From NCBI RefSeq assembly GCF_021043395.1, contig NZ_JAJNKE010000005.1, positions 1 through 64,000 of the forward strand: 64,000 bases of DNA. The letters run 5' to 3'. Origin of the DNA: Clostridium guangxiense (lineage in GTDB: Bacteria > Bacillota > Clostridia > Clostridiales > Clostridiaceae). The position numbers and the translations under genes were made by a program. The notes below the pieces were generated by a model that saw only the letters and a program-made list of their open reading frames with translations, was not told the origin of the DNA and did not search any database. The first letter of the stretch is position 1; every line of letters begins with the position of its first letter. Of this stretch, positions 37,325-45,341 are shown piece after piece.

Positions 37325-38188
37325 TTAAACCTTGTTTTTCATGCAAATCATTTTCTTTTCCTCAACACCAATGTCCTCTGCAATTACATCACATTTTGTC
37401 ATTAATAAGAAATAGATATTTTTGTTTTCTTCGCTCAAACATTCATAATTGGCTTGCCCCTTAGCAATTACTACATCTGACTTTTTATAAACTTCTTTAA
37501 ACTCAGTACTTGTTCGATTAAGCACAGTTCCAAGAGAGCCATCGCCGTTATCTATAACTTCTGCATATTCATCAATTCCTACAGCATATGCATCTTCAGC
37601 TATAGAATCATTTACAACAGGTTTACCACGTACTCCAAAAAATATTCTAACATGTGAATTCAGTTCTTTTATTTTCTTTATAAAAAGCTTGTCCATGCAG
37701 ATTTCTCCACAATTATCGCCTAAGTACAATAATGTCTTTGCATTCAAAATATCTTGCATTAGTACCTTAGAATCATCTATAGCTAGTTTTGCCTCTTCCA
37801 TTTTTTCGAAATAATCAAAAATATCCTCCAATAGTGTATTGTGAATAGGATTAAAATCTATTATATTACCAATAATAGCATATCGCACCGCTAATTGAAA
37901 TGAATTTTCAGCTTGCTTAAGCTTTCTTTCAAATTTGGGTAACATTTTTAAAAGCAATGTATTATAATAATTTCTAGTTTCTTTATATGGATCTGGATTA
38001 TTAATATATTTTTTTATTATGTCAAAAATTTCTCCTATAATTTCTGGTGTCGTTACCTCAAAATCCATTTTACTTAGATAGGTAAAAACTTCCCTTAGTA
38101 ATTCTTCCTTTTTATGAGTTCCCGTAATATCCGCCACTTTAATAGCTTGATTAACCACACATGGCAAGCATTTATCATGTATTTTCAA
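37325..38188 (-). CDS. DUF89/ARMT1-like damage-control phosphatase
   Basis: 287 residues. The N-terminus MKIHDKCLPCVVNQAIKVA with CLPC is typical of the bacterial/archaeal DUF89 branch. The metal-binding active site is LLYLGDNCGEICMDKLFIKKI (D-N-x-G-E), with PVVNDSIAEDA and SDVVIAKGQANYECLSE further on. Family members dephosphorylate damaged phosphometabolites, often with Co, Ni or Mn. The exact substrate is not inferable. The upstream region is family A repeat copy 3 and a HEAT-like gene follows. Confidence 0.88.
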   Translation of the reverse strand: MKIHDKCLPCVVNQAIKVADITGTHKKEELLREVFTYLSKMDFEVTTPEIIGEIFDIIKKYINNPDPYKETRNYYNTLLLKMLPKFERKLKQAENSFQLAVRYAIIGNIIDFNPIHNTLLEDIFDYFEKMEEAKLAIDDSKVLMQDILNAKTLLYLGDNCGEICMDKLFIKKIKELNSHVRIFFGVRGKPVVNDSIAEDAYAVGIDEYAEVIDNGDGSLGTVLNRTSTEFKEVYKKSDVVIAKGQANYECLSEENKNIYFLLMTKCDVIAEDIGVEEKKMICMKNKV

Positions 38189-38220
38189 ATTCCAAACCTC
38201 CTAAAATCTAACAACTTACT

Positions 38221-38568
38221 TCTATAAATAGACAAGCTGAAAGTTTAAAATTGCTAATACCAAATTCATCTCACTAAACTGGAATTTAACTCAGAGTACA
38301 AAGTACAGAGGACAGAGTACAGTGAAGGATGATTTTTCTCCGCTGTCGCTACAAAAAATCTTAAACTTAATGCACGCAAAGCGCTTAAAATATAGTGCTC
38401 AGCGTAGCTGACACTATTAAGCTCTAAGATTTACCTGAGAGAAACGAAAGGTAAATCCACCTTCACTGTACTCTGTACTTTGTACTCTGTGCTCTGAATC
38501 AACTTCCAGTTTGTAGAGATAAATTTGGTGTTAGTAATTTTAGCTTTTCAGCCTGTTTATCTCTATAT
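38221..38568. repeat. Family A palindrome (copy 3) with an internal family B element
   Basis: The left arm TAGACAAGCTGAAAGTTTAA...TACCAAATTCATC...AAACTGGAATTTAA and the right arm ACTTCCAGTTTG...AAATTTGGTGTTAG...CTTTTCAGCCTGTTTATC enclose family B copy 5. It has the same organisation as copy 2 at 31558. Its right end supplies the stop of the HD-domain pseudogene. Confidence 0.82.
38290..38498. repeat. Family B palindromic repeat, copy 5
   Basis: By eye it differs from copy 4 at a single position (TTAAGCTCTAAG versus TTAAGTTCTAAG) over about 205 bp, so it is a recent copy or has been homogenised. Confidence 0.85.
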
Positions 38569-39167
38569 TAAACTCTCATAAGAATTTTCTATTACGTTTG
38601 GCAGAAGCGTGTATATATTGCAACCACATAATTTATCAAAGTACTTTTTTAACTCTAAAAATGCTTTCCATTTATCAATAGTAAAATCCGGCAACCATGT
38701 CTAAGTGCCACATCAATTAACCTTTTCTCCATAATACAAGCACCATTCGGCAATGATATTGCATCACACAATTAAATTAATCGATCATAATCATCATATA
38801 CTGCATTCTTTATAAAGCTGGACAAGAAAACCTTTTGTTCTTCTGTGCAATCAAATTTTCCAAAAAACGTATTTACATCTTGTATTGGATATGAATGTGT
38901 TAAGCATATTTTTCCAATCTCTTTTTCATTTAAACTCATCATATAATCATACCCATCAATTGTATGCATGATTGATTTTATACCTGCTCTACGTCCTATA
39001 TCATGCAATAATCCCATAACATAAGCCTTATTACTATCTAATATATCAATCTTATCCGCAATTAATTTAGCGTTTAAACCAACTGACATGCTATGTTTCA
39101 CCCATGGTCCCGGGTTTAGCTTTGCAGCTATTTCTAACTCTTTTTCTGCTTCTTTGGGATTTAACAT
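38563..39167 (-). pseudogene. Frameshifted HD-domain hydrolase
   Basis: The intact front (38772-39167, start ATG 39167 after GGAGGAAG) encodes GPWVKHSMSVGLNAKLIADK, then MGLLHDIGRRAG (HD motif) and YDDYDRLI, then stop. Downstream, other frames continue as CDAISLPNGACIMEKRLIDV and FTIDKWKAFLELKKYFDKLC GCNIYTLLPNV. These align with the uninterrupted paralogue at 62843-63469 (LCDSLADAQGFCMLEKRFVN; CSIYDVLPNV). At least two frameshifts are present. The protein would be a predicted HD-superfamily phosphohydrolase. Confidence 0.85.
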
Positions 39168-39212
39168 AATATCTTCCTCCATAAACTAAATTTTATGATT
39201 TATTATACCATA

Positions 39213-39692
39213 TTAACCCTCAATACTCATATAATTCAAAAATACCTTGTATGATCCCATAATTGTAAATGCATTCCTAAATTGAATAGCATATTCTTGC
39301 TCATATTTCCATACTTTTTTAAATAAATGATAATTTAGTTCTTTTGAAAGCATCACTAAAATATCTTTAAAATTATAATCCATACCAAAACGCAGACTCC
39401 AAATCTTAAGCAGTTCATCGTCTATTTCTTTATTATACTGGTCTTTACTATATCCATTTAAAAAAGCAACAACATCGTAACATTTTTCTGTTTTACAATA
39501 CTTACAGGGCCTGCAAATATCATCACAATCTCTAGTAAACCTTATAAATTCTACTTTTCCATTTACAATCATATTTGCGATTAAATAAAAGTTATGCTTA
39601 TAATTAATATCTGGGACAAAATTTTCTATTCCTTTTCCGTAAAGTTTTAAAATATCTAATAAATGATGTGGTTTTATAACAATATTCTCCAT
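39213..39692 (-). CDS. DUF1284-like Cys-rich protein
   Basis: 159 residues. The start MENIVIKPHHLLDILKLYGKG (IxPHHLLD) and the Cys cluster TRDCDDICRPCKYCKTEKC resemble DUF1284 proteins, small putative metal- or Fe-S-binding proteins of unknown function. The C-terminal half is helical (DILVMLSKELNYHLFKKVWK). It is followed by the HD-domain pseudogene 45 bp downstream on the same strand. Family assignment is by motif memory, moderately sure. Confidence 0.65.
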   Translation of the reverse strand: MENIVIKPHHLLDILKLYGKGIENFVPDINYKHNFYLIANMIVNGKVEFIRFTRDCDDICRPCKYCKTEKCYDVVAFLNGYSKDQYNKEIDDELLKIWSLRFGMDYNFKDILVMLSKELNYHLFKKVWKYEQEYAIQFRNAFTIMGSYKVFLNYMSIEG

Positions 39693-39726
39693 AATTTCTC
39701 CTTTAAATTCATTTCGAATAATTATC

Positions 39727-39775
39727 TAAAATATAACCTAATACTAATTTACACCATTACCTTAGGTAAGGAACA
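39727..39775. repeat. Family E short repeat, copy 1
   Basis: About 49 bp closely similar to 57661-57709, centred on the palindrome CCTTAGGTAAGG and preceded by CTAATACTAATTTACACCAT. Both copies lie between minus-strand genes. Confidence 0.65.
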
Positions 39776-39789
39776 AGTTTATTTAAAAA

Positions 39790-40711
39790 TTATAATAATC
39801 TCTTTAAAAAATCTATATTACTAGTATAGTAATCATTGGCTCTTATGTATGACCAACTACAATGGTCTATTATCAAACGAATTAAATAAACCTTTAATTT
39901 TTTATAAAACTCACTTTGAATTACCATATATTTGTTATACCCATTGAGAAATGCCTTTTTCATACTGTTTATTATCCAAAAAATACTTAAAATATAAATT
40001 TACTAAGTCATTTTCACAATTTTCAGGATAACACGATTCAAAATCAATTATTGCACTTATTTTATATTTATCATTTGCATTTGTAACTAAAATGTTCCTG
40101 CCATCAAAATCACCATGAGTTAATCTGGATTCTTTAATATTATTATATAGAAATCCATAATTATCTCTTAATATTTTAATTCCCTTCATTAGCAGTTTAA
40201 TATCGGGCAAACCTTGATTGGAAATTTCCTCTATGCTATTTTCAATTTTGCTAATTGTATAATCTACATATTTATCAAGCTTAATTTTATTATTCCAATC
40301 ACCTATAAAGTCAAACTTTTGAGATCAATGTATTTTTCCAAGTTCTTCTCCCATTTGCGCAAATAATAATAATTGGTTGTCCATATCAATGCGAGTGTAC
40401 ATTTTTTCAAATAGCTCACCGTCTATATACTCCTTTAAAATCCATTCACGAGAATTTGATTCTCCATATTTAACAACTTTAGGTACTACCATATTACTTT
40501 TTCTTAACAACTCTGATGCTTCTATTTCCCTCATTCTTCTTTTAGCTAAAGAGTATATCTTAAAAATATACCGATTCTCACCACCAACTACCACCTTATA
40601 AACTAAGTTCCTACCTATATCGTGGTTTCCTACAGGAATAATAGTAAACTCAACGTCTGTTATTATTGTAGTTAAAATATCCTTTATATCTTTATCTGTA
40701 TATGGCAACAT
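39790..40711 (-). pseudogene. Aminoglycoside-phosphotransferase-like gene with nonsense and frameshift
   Basis: Starts MLPYTDKDIKDILTTIITDV. A kinase-like N-lobe (NRYIFKIYSLAKRRMREIEA; WILKEYIDGELFEKM) runs to an in-frame TGA at 40325-40327. The same frame continues with SRLTHGDFDGRNILVTNAND (catalytic HGDFDxxN) and AIIDFESC (DFE metal site). A frameshift near 39935 follows, after which another frame gives FLNGYNKYMVIQSEFYKKLK through SNIDFLKRLL-stop. Repaired, it would be about 305 residues, typical of the APH/choline kinase fold. The resistance substrate is unknown and probably no longer produced. Confidence 0.86.
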
Positions 40712-40842
40712 AAATAAACACCTCTATTTTATATATAGATAAACAAGCCAAAAGAATGAAATGGAGGAAAATTATCTATACTTATAGAAACCTAATTTGT
40801 TAAATTTATACCATTCGTTAATTTTTTCTACAGATTTAAGCT

Positions 40843-41295
40843 TCAAACACAACATAATTTCTCTAGCTCTATTCTTAAACTCTTTTTCATTTTTTCCAGT
40901 TCTTCATCAGAAGGTATATACTTTTCATTATACATTTCCTCTTTTGGTAATCTCCAAACCGGTCCAGGGTTTGGCGTGTCTCCTATGTACCTCGGGAAAA
41001 AGTGCCAGTGCATATGTACACCTTCTCCTTGACCTAATAACTCATAATTTAATTTATCAGGCTTAAATGCATTGTAAGTAGCCTCAGCCACTAATGACAT
41101 TTCATTTAAGAATTTATTTCTAAAATCTTTTTCTAGAAAATGTATTTCAGTAGCATGTACCTTACATAAAAACAAAGTATATCCCTTAAAACGTTGATAA
41201 TCCCCTAGTACAACATAACCTGTTTCTAACTCCTTAACAAAATATCTGTTTTTTCCTTCAAGCGTTTCCTTAATTCTATTGCATACTCCACACAT
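40843..41295 (-). CDS. HIT family hydrolase
   Basis: 150 residues with the histidine triad GEGVHMHWHFFPRYIGD (HxHxHxxPR, near 92-101; the middle His pair around Trp is a small variation). The N-terminus CGVCNRIKETLEGKNRYFVKELETGYVVLGDYQRFKGYTLF has a CxxC, as in many HIT proteins, possibly zinc-binding. It is a nucleotide hydrolase or transferase (Ap4A/FHIT-like) of unknown substrate, cytoplasmic. It stands alone. 40712-40842 carries a short family A-like arm (ATAGATAAACAAGCCAAAAG) but no gene. Confidence 0.86.
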   Translation of the reverse strand: MCGVCNRIKETLEGKNRYFVKELETGYVVLGDYQRFKGYTLFLCKVHATEIHFLEKDFRNKFLNEMSLVAEATYNAFKPDKLNYELLGQGEGVHMHWHFFPRYIGDTPNPGPVWRLPKEEMYNEKYIPSDEELEKMKKSLRIELEKLCCV

Positions 41296-41309
41296 ACATA
41301 TGCCCCCTT

Positions 41310-41393
41310 AAAATTCACTATTTTAGTTGTACCACAATACCTAGAAGAAGGCACCTTGGTACAACTAAATTTGAAGTTTTAGATGTCTTACCT
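41310..41393. repeat. Family C palindromic repeat, copy 3
   Basis: TTTTAGTTGTACCACAATACC and GGCACCTTGGTACAACTAAA form the two arms around a short AGAAGA loop. It fills the gap directly after the PPOX-like gene. Confidence 0.7.
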
Positions 41394-41864
41394 TTACTCA
41401 ACTGTTACAATATCAAATGCAAATGGAAATTCCTCAGCTTTTCTATTTTCAAAATCAACCTTATATCCAGTTCCATCTTTATAAAAGAAACCTTGTTTTA
41501 ATTCTATTTTTATATAACACATATTTTCATCATTTTCGTTATTGTGTGCAAAATACCAAGTGTCAAAAGCCTTTATTAGTTTTTCCCTAATTTCATGATT
41601 TTCTTCTAATAATGGATGTCCAGCATTATTAGCAATTCCAGTAAAACGATACAATTTATTGCACATTGAAATTCTAGAATTTTTCTCAATCTCTTTTACT
41701 TTTTGTGACTTTGCATAAGAAACAATATAAAATGCGCCATTATCATAAAAGGTATCCACAAATCTAACAGAGGGAACGTTATCATCGCACGTTGCTAAAG
41801 CAAATTGATAATCTTTTGCAAACAGCTGTGTTAAAACTTTTAAACTTTTTTCGTAACTAGTCAT
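41394..41864 (-). CDS. Pyridoxamine 5'-phosphate oxidase-fold flavoprotein
   Basis: 156 residues of the FMN-binding split-barrel type. YQFALATCDDNVPSVRFVDT at the start, then AFYIVSYAKSQKVKEIEKNSRISMC and RFTGIANNAGHPLLEENHEI. These are common in PPOX-family proteins that reduce small substrates or F420/FMN-dependent targets. The true reaction is unknown; it is unlikely to be the vitamin B6 enzyme itself. It lies just to the left of the arsenic island, with a short HAD remnant in between. Confidence 0.82.
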   Translation of the reverse strand: MTSYEKSLKVLTQLFAKDYQFALATCDDNVPSVRFVDTFYDNGAFYIVSYAKSQKVKEIEKNSRISMCNKLYRFTGIANNAGHPLLEENHEIREKLIKAFDTWYFAHNNENDENMCYIKIELKQGFFYKDGTGYKVDFENRKAEEFPFAFDIVTVE

Positions 41865-41899
41865 TTTTAATATCCCCTTTACAAATTATTATTTTTTAA

Positions 41900-41998
41900 T
41901 TAATCTAAGCTAGTTATCATTTTTATATCATCAAATTTTGTTTCTTCATTATCTCTGTTTATCCAAATACCCTTCATGCCTATTTCACTATTATCCCT
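41900..41998 (-). pseudogene. C-terminal remnant of a HAD hydrolase at the island edge
   Basis: The minus strand reads DNSEIGMKGIWINRDNEETK and FDDIKMITSLD then stop, the usual C-terminal end of YjjG/PhnX-like HAD proteins (GMKTIWINR). The upstream part of the gene is missing; about 15 bp further on the arsenic island begins. It may have been truncated by the insertion. Confidence 0.6.
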
Positions 41999-42014
41999 AA
42001 TTCAAGATAATCAG

Positions 42015-42118
42015 GATTATCCCGATATTGTTGTTATCCCGAAGTTTTGATACTAATTAAAATAGACCTTAGAAAAACTTAATTTTTCTGGAAAAGTACC
42101 ATAAAAACTTCGGAATAA
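42015..42118. repeat. Left terminal inverted repeat of the island
   Basis: Three motifs: GATTATCCCGA (42015-42025), then 7 nt, GTTATCCCGAAG (42033-42044), then 65 nt, TCGGAATAA (42110-42118). The right end carries the same three motifs inverted with exactly the same spacings. The intervening 65 nt are not conserved, which suggests recombinase binding sites. Confidence 0.82.
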
Positions 42119-42120
42119 CA

Positions 42121-42588
42121 TTATGTTGGCGCTACCCCATTGATTGCTAATTTTATGAGATTTATAACATTGTCATTTTCCATGGCATATGGAATTAATG
42201 TTTGAACTAAAGATAAATTATTTTCTTCTTTATAGTTTTTAAAGCCATAAATTTCTCTGATTTCTTGCATATGCTCTAATTTTGTATTTTCTCTTTGAGC
42301 ATATAATTCAAACTCTTTAGGATCTACTTCAATTTGATTAGCTATATACCTCAAAACACTTTCAGGAATATCAGACGTGTTGCTTAATGACCAACCAGGG
42401 TTACGCAGCAATGCTAATTGAACAGCAAAGCCTAATCGATTATAATTTCTTCTATGTTTATTTATGATTTTAATATCATCGGGAGAAAAAGTATAAAATT
42501 TAGCAATATCATATTCACTTATATTTTGAGGAATATTTATTAGCTCAAGACGCTGATCCTCAGTTAATAGTATTTCTGCAGCAGCCAT
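42121..42588 (-). pseudogene. N-terminal fragment of a Tn3-family transposase (DUF4158 domain)
   Basis: 155 residues: LTEDQRLELINIPQNISEYD, IAKFYTFSPDDIKIINKHRRNYNRLGFAVQLALLRNPGWSL, typical of the DUF4158 N-terminal domain of TnpA. A full Tn3 transposase has close to 1000 residues, so the catalytic DDE domain is absent. The frame ends inside the 18-bp direct repeat that resembles a Tn3 inverted-repeat tip. The start (GGGTGATG upstream) and the preceding small tyrosine recombinase recall the tnpI-tnpA order of Tn4430. Confidence 0.85.
42123..42140. repeat. 18-bp direct repeat, left copy (Tn3-type tip)
   Basis: ATGTTGGCGCTACCCCAT, identical and in the same orientation as 52486-52503. GGGGTAGCGCCAACAT on the minus strand resembles the outer tip of Tn4430-type inverted repeats. 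It provides the last codons (GVAPT) and stop of the truncated transposase. Confidence 0.85.
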
Positions 42589-42615
42589 ATAATATCATCA
42601 CCCTTACAATAAATT

Positions 42616-43191
42616 TTAAAGCTTAATATTTTTTAGCGCATTATCTTTATCCAATTGGTTAACTCCAAAATATCTTTTTGATACAGTTAAATTTGAATGA
42701 TTATAAATTTCCATTATAACTGCAGGGCTTATCCCATTATTCCATAAATGGTAGCCCATGCTTTTACGCATGGTATGACAATTAACATTTTCTTTAATAC
42801 CTACAGCTGCGCATGAGCTTTTTATGATTTGAGAAACTCGTTGCCTTGTTAATGGTTTAGAGATTCCTTCTCTACTTTTAAAAATATATTCATCTTCTTC
42901 ATTTAGATTTAATGAATTCAAATACATTTTCAAACCTTTTACTGCCATATCATTAAGTACTAGTGTATTTAACTTGCCAGTTTTTTTCTCTTTAACAACT
43001 ATGTGATCATTAAAAGTTCTTTTTTTATAATCATAGACATCTTTCCATTTTAGGCTAAGTACATCACTAACACGTAAAGGTACGTTAATCATAAAATTTA
43101 TTAAGCAGTAATATTGCAAATTCCATCCAAGTAAATATTTTTTTAATGCATCTATTTGTTTTTTGTCTCTTATTGGTTCAACTTTAGACAT
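42616..43191 (-). CDS. Small tyrosine recombinase (TnpI-like position)
   Basis: 191 residues from ATG 43191 (AAAGGATG upstream). It is essentially a catalytic domain only. Arg I is in NVPLRVSDVLSLKWKDV, box II in NCHTMRKSMGYHLW (HxxR), then YNHSNLTVSKRYFGV with the His and the nucleophile Tyr. It lies immediately upstream of the transposase fragment, where Tn4430-type transposons carry TnpI, a resolvase of the same superfamily. It is shorter than known TnpI (about 280), so it is either a minimal integrase or a degenerate resolvase. Box residues look intact. Confidence 0.8.
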   Translation of the reverse strand: MSKVEPIRDKKQIDALKKYLLGWNLQYYCLINFMINVPLRVSDVLSLKWKDVYDYKKRTFNDHIVVKEKKTGKLNTLVLNDMAVKGLKMYLNSLNLNEEDEYIFKSREGISKPLTRQRVSQIIKSSCAAVGIKENVNCHTMRKSMGYHLWNNGISPAVIMEIYNHSNLTVSKRYFGVNQLDKDNALKNIKL

Positions 43192-43399
43192 AGAAATCAT
43201 CCTTTCATTAATTTTACTTTTTATATTTATATTATATTAAAATGTAAAATTCAAAAATGAGATTACATTTTTTAAGAAAGATAAAAGTATTGTAAAGCTA
43301 ATCATATCAATATTTTAAGCTATTTTTTTGAGTTTTACAATTCTTATAAATTGTAAAACTCAAAAGAAAAGCCATGTTATAAAAAATTTCTTAGAATAT

Positions 43400-43572
43400 T
43401 TTTATATTGACATTTCATAATAATAAGTAGTATATTAAGTTTATAAGAATTTAATTATATGCTTATACATTGAAGGGAGAACAATTGATAAACAAGAATT
43501 ACAAAAGTAGAAAATACTAAAGAAATTATGAAATATGGAGTTATGAGAACTCCTGCGATAGTTGTTAACAAA
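43400..43572 (+). pseudogene. Degenerate duplication of the arsR promoter, arsR start and thioredoxin-like gene
   Basis: A TTGACA/TATATT promoter with 18-bp spacing (43407-43436) and an ArsR-like palindrome closely match the arsR promoter at 44586. Then ATTGATAAACAAGAATTA copies the arsR start. About 47 bp (43520-43566) match the thioredoxin-like gene at 45108-45154. The coding parts are collapsed, but the promoter may now drive arsM. Confidence 0.8.
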
Positions 43573-43655
43573 AGTTATAGGTTTTACGATTAATTTTGTA
43601 GTATGCTCATATTCATGTATGAGAAAAATAATTTATAAGTTTGGGAGGTATATTT

Positions 43656-44468
43656 ATGTTTAATAATAAAGAAGAAATAAGAGGTAATATTCGTAAAAGG
43701 TATGCTGATGTTGCTAAGAATACTTCAAAAGGTTGTGGCTGTAAATCTGGCTGCTGTGGAGAAAATGAAAATACTTTAGAGTACAATCCAAATTATATCG
43801 AAGAAGTCTCTAGTAGAATTGGCTATACAAAAGATGATCTTATGAATGTGCCACAAAATGCTAATATGGGATTAGGATGTGGAAATCCTATTGCTATTGC
43901 AGGGCTTAAAGAAGGAGAAGTGGTCCTTGATCTTGGAAGTGGAGGTGGTTTTGATTGTTTTCTTGCAAGGAGGCAAGTCGGAGAAAGCGGATATGTAATT
44001 GGAGTAGATATGACTCCAGAGATGATTCAATTATCAAGAAAAAATGCTGAAAAGAGTAAGTATACTAACGTTGAGTTTAGATTGGGAGAAATAGAACACT
44101 TACCTGTTAGTGATGAATCAATTAATGTTATTATATCAAATTGTGTAATTAATTTGTCTTTAGATAAAGAACAGGTATTTAGAGAAGCTTATAGAGTTCT
44201 AAAATCTGGTGGAAGATTATCAATATCAGATGTTGTTGCAACAGCAGAGCTACCAGAGAATATAAGACAGGATTTATCTATGATATCTGGCTGTATGGCA
44301 GGAGCAGAATATGTTGACAATATAAGAGTTATGCTAGAAAAGGCAAAATTTAAAGATATAAAAATGATACCCAAAGATAATAGCAAAGAGATAATAAAAT
44401 CATGGGCACCAAACACAAGTATCGAAGATTATACAGCTTCTTTTATTATTGAAGCTAAAAAAGAATAG
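43656..44468 (+). CDS. arsM: Arsenite S-adenosylmethionine methyltransferase
   Basis: Methylates As(III) to mono- and further methylated arsenicals. 270 residues from ATG 43656 (GGGAGG upstream); the longer TTG start lies before the ribosome binding site. The N-terminus has a Cys-rich stretch (KGCGCKSGCCGEN). The SAM motif reads VLDLGSGGGFDCFLARR. Conserved As-binding cysteines are likely those in NMGLGCGNP, ISNCVINLS and SGCMAGAEY. Homologues of this length are the usual bacterial ArsM. It is the first gene of the ars region, driven by a duplicated arsR-type promoter. Confidence 0.93.
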   Translation: MFNNKEEIRGNIRKRYADVAKNTSKGCGCKSGCCGENENTLEYNPNYIEEVSSRIGYTKDDLMNVPQNANMGLGCGNPIAIAGLKEGEVVLDLGSGGGFDCFLARRQVGESGYVIGVDMTPEMIQLSRKNAEKSKYTNVEFRLGEIEHLPVSDESINVIISNCVINLSLDKEQVFREAYRVLKSGGRLSISDVVATAELPENIRQDLSMISGCMAGAEYVDNIRVMLEKAKFKDIKMIPKDNSKEIIKSWAPNTSIEDYTASFIIEAKKE

Positions 44469-44530
44469 CAGTAATAAATTTCTAGACGAATTGTTGCTAA
44501 TATTTCTAACAAAATTCATTGTAATACAAA

Positions 44531-44560
44531 AGATTATTAAAATGTTTAATAATCTTAATT
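44531..44560 (+). terminator. Terminator after arsM
   Basis: AAGATTATTAA / TTAATAATCTT, an 11-bp stem with a 5-nt loop, followed by AATTTATC. The T-run is weak. Confidence 0.6.
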
Positions 44561-44585
44561 TATCACATTTACGAGTACTTTTGTG

Positions 44586-44648
44586 TTGACATTTCATTAA
44601 GATAAGTAGTATATTATGTGCATAAGCATTTAACTATATGCTTATGCA
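44586..44648 (+). promoter_or_regulatory. arsR promoter with ArsR operator
   Basis: TTGACA (44586-44591) and TATATT (44610-44615) with 18-bp spacing, followed by a perfect operator TGCATAAGCAT-8 nt-ATGCTTATGCA (44619-44648). Degenerate versions lie before arsM (about 43440-43466) and before the permease (about 45298-45325). Confidence 0.85.
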
Positions 44649-44663
44649 TTAAGGAGGATAACA

Positions 44664-44957
44664 ATGGATAAACAAGAATTAAGCGTTAAAATTTTTAAAG
44701 CTTTAGGCCATCCTATAAGATATAAAATAGTTAAGTTTTTATATAATGGTCCTATGTGCGTGTGCAAACTAAATGAGGATATAGAGTTTAGTCAAGCTAA
44801 CTTATCTCAACATTTAAAAATACTTAAAGAAGCAGGTATTTTATCATGCGAAAAAATAGGTATGAATATACACTATAGTCTTAGTAGTGATGAAATTAAA
44901 AATATCATTGACAGTGTAGATAAATTTGTTATGAGCTATACTGACAATTCTAAGTAA
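44664..44957 (+). CDS. arsR: ArsR family arsenic-responsive repressor
   Basis: 97 residues, winged-helix ArsR/SmtB fold. ALGHPIRYKIVKFLYNGPMCVCKLNEDIEFSQANLSQHLKILKEAGIL includes the metal-binding CVC motif of alpha-3-type As(III) sensors (MCVCKL) and the DNA-recognition helix. It is preceded by a perfect ArsR palindrome and probably controls itself, the downstream thioredoxin-like gene and permease, and perhaps arsM. Good ribosome binding site (AAGGAGG). Confidence 0.94.
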   Translation: MDKQELSVKIFKALGHPIRYKIVKFLYNGPMCVCKLNEDIEFSQANLSQHLKILKEAGILSCEKIGMNIHYSLSSDEIKNIIDSVDKFVMSYTDNSK

Positions 44958-44987
44958 AAATATTATAAATTTTAGGAGGATAAAATT

Positions 44988-45227
44988 ATGGAAATAAAAA
45001 TTTTAGGAACTGGATGTTCAAAGTGTAAAAAGCTTGAAGCAAATGCAAATGAAGCTATTAAGGATCTTAAGGTAGAAGCTAAGATTACAAAGGTAGAAGA
45101 TATTAAGGAAATTATGAAATATGGAGTTATGAGAACTCCTGCGATAGTTGTTAATGAAAAAGTTAAAATGTTTGGCAAAGTTTGTACTGTTGATGAAATT
45201 AAGAAATACATTAGTGATGAAAAATAG
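44988..45227 (+). CDS. Thioredoxin-like redox-active disulfide protein
   Basis: 79 residues, MEIKILGTGCSKCKKLEANA: a small thioredoxin-fold protein of the TM0996/MTH895 type with a CSKC dithiol. The later part has GVMRTPAIVVNEKVKMFGKV (cis-Pro). It lies between arsR and an ArsP-type permease. Such proteins frequently accompany DUF318 permeases, perhaps keeping arsenicals or Cys ligands reduced. A partial degenerate copy lies at 43520-43566. Confidence 0.88.
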   Translation: MEIKILGTGCSKCKKLEANANEAIKDLKVEAKITKVEDIKEIMKYGVMRTPAIVVNEKVKMFGKVCTVDEIKKYISDEK

Positions 45228-45245
45228 AAAATACTACTGAAAAAG

Positions 45246-45284
45246 GACTTAATTCTATATTCCTTTAGAAATAAAGTCCTTTAT
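45246..45284 (+). terminator. Hairpin between the thioredoxin-like gene and the permease
   Basis: AAAGGACTT / AAGTCCTTT arms around a 20-nt centre, followed by ATATTAAAAT. It may be a partial terminator or attenuator; a degenerate ArsR-like site follows before the permease. Confidence 0.55.
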
Positions 45285-45341
45285 ATTAAAATATTATATA
45301 AGCATTTAATTATATAGTTATAAATTGAATGGAGGATTAAT

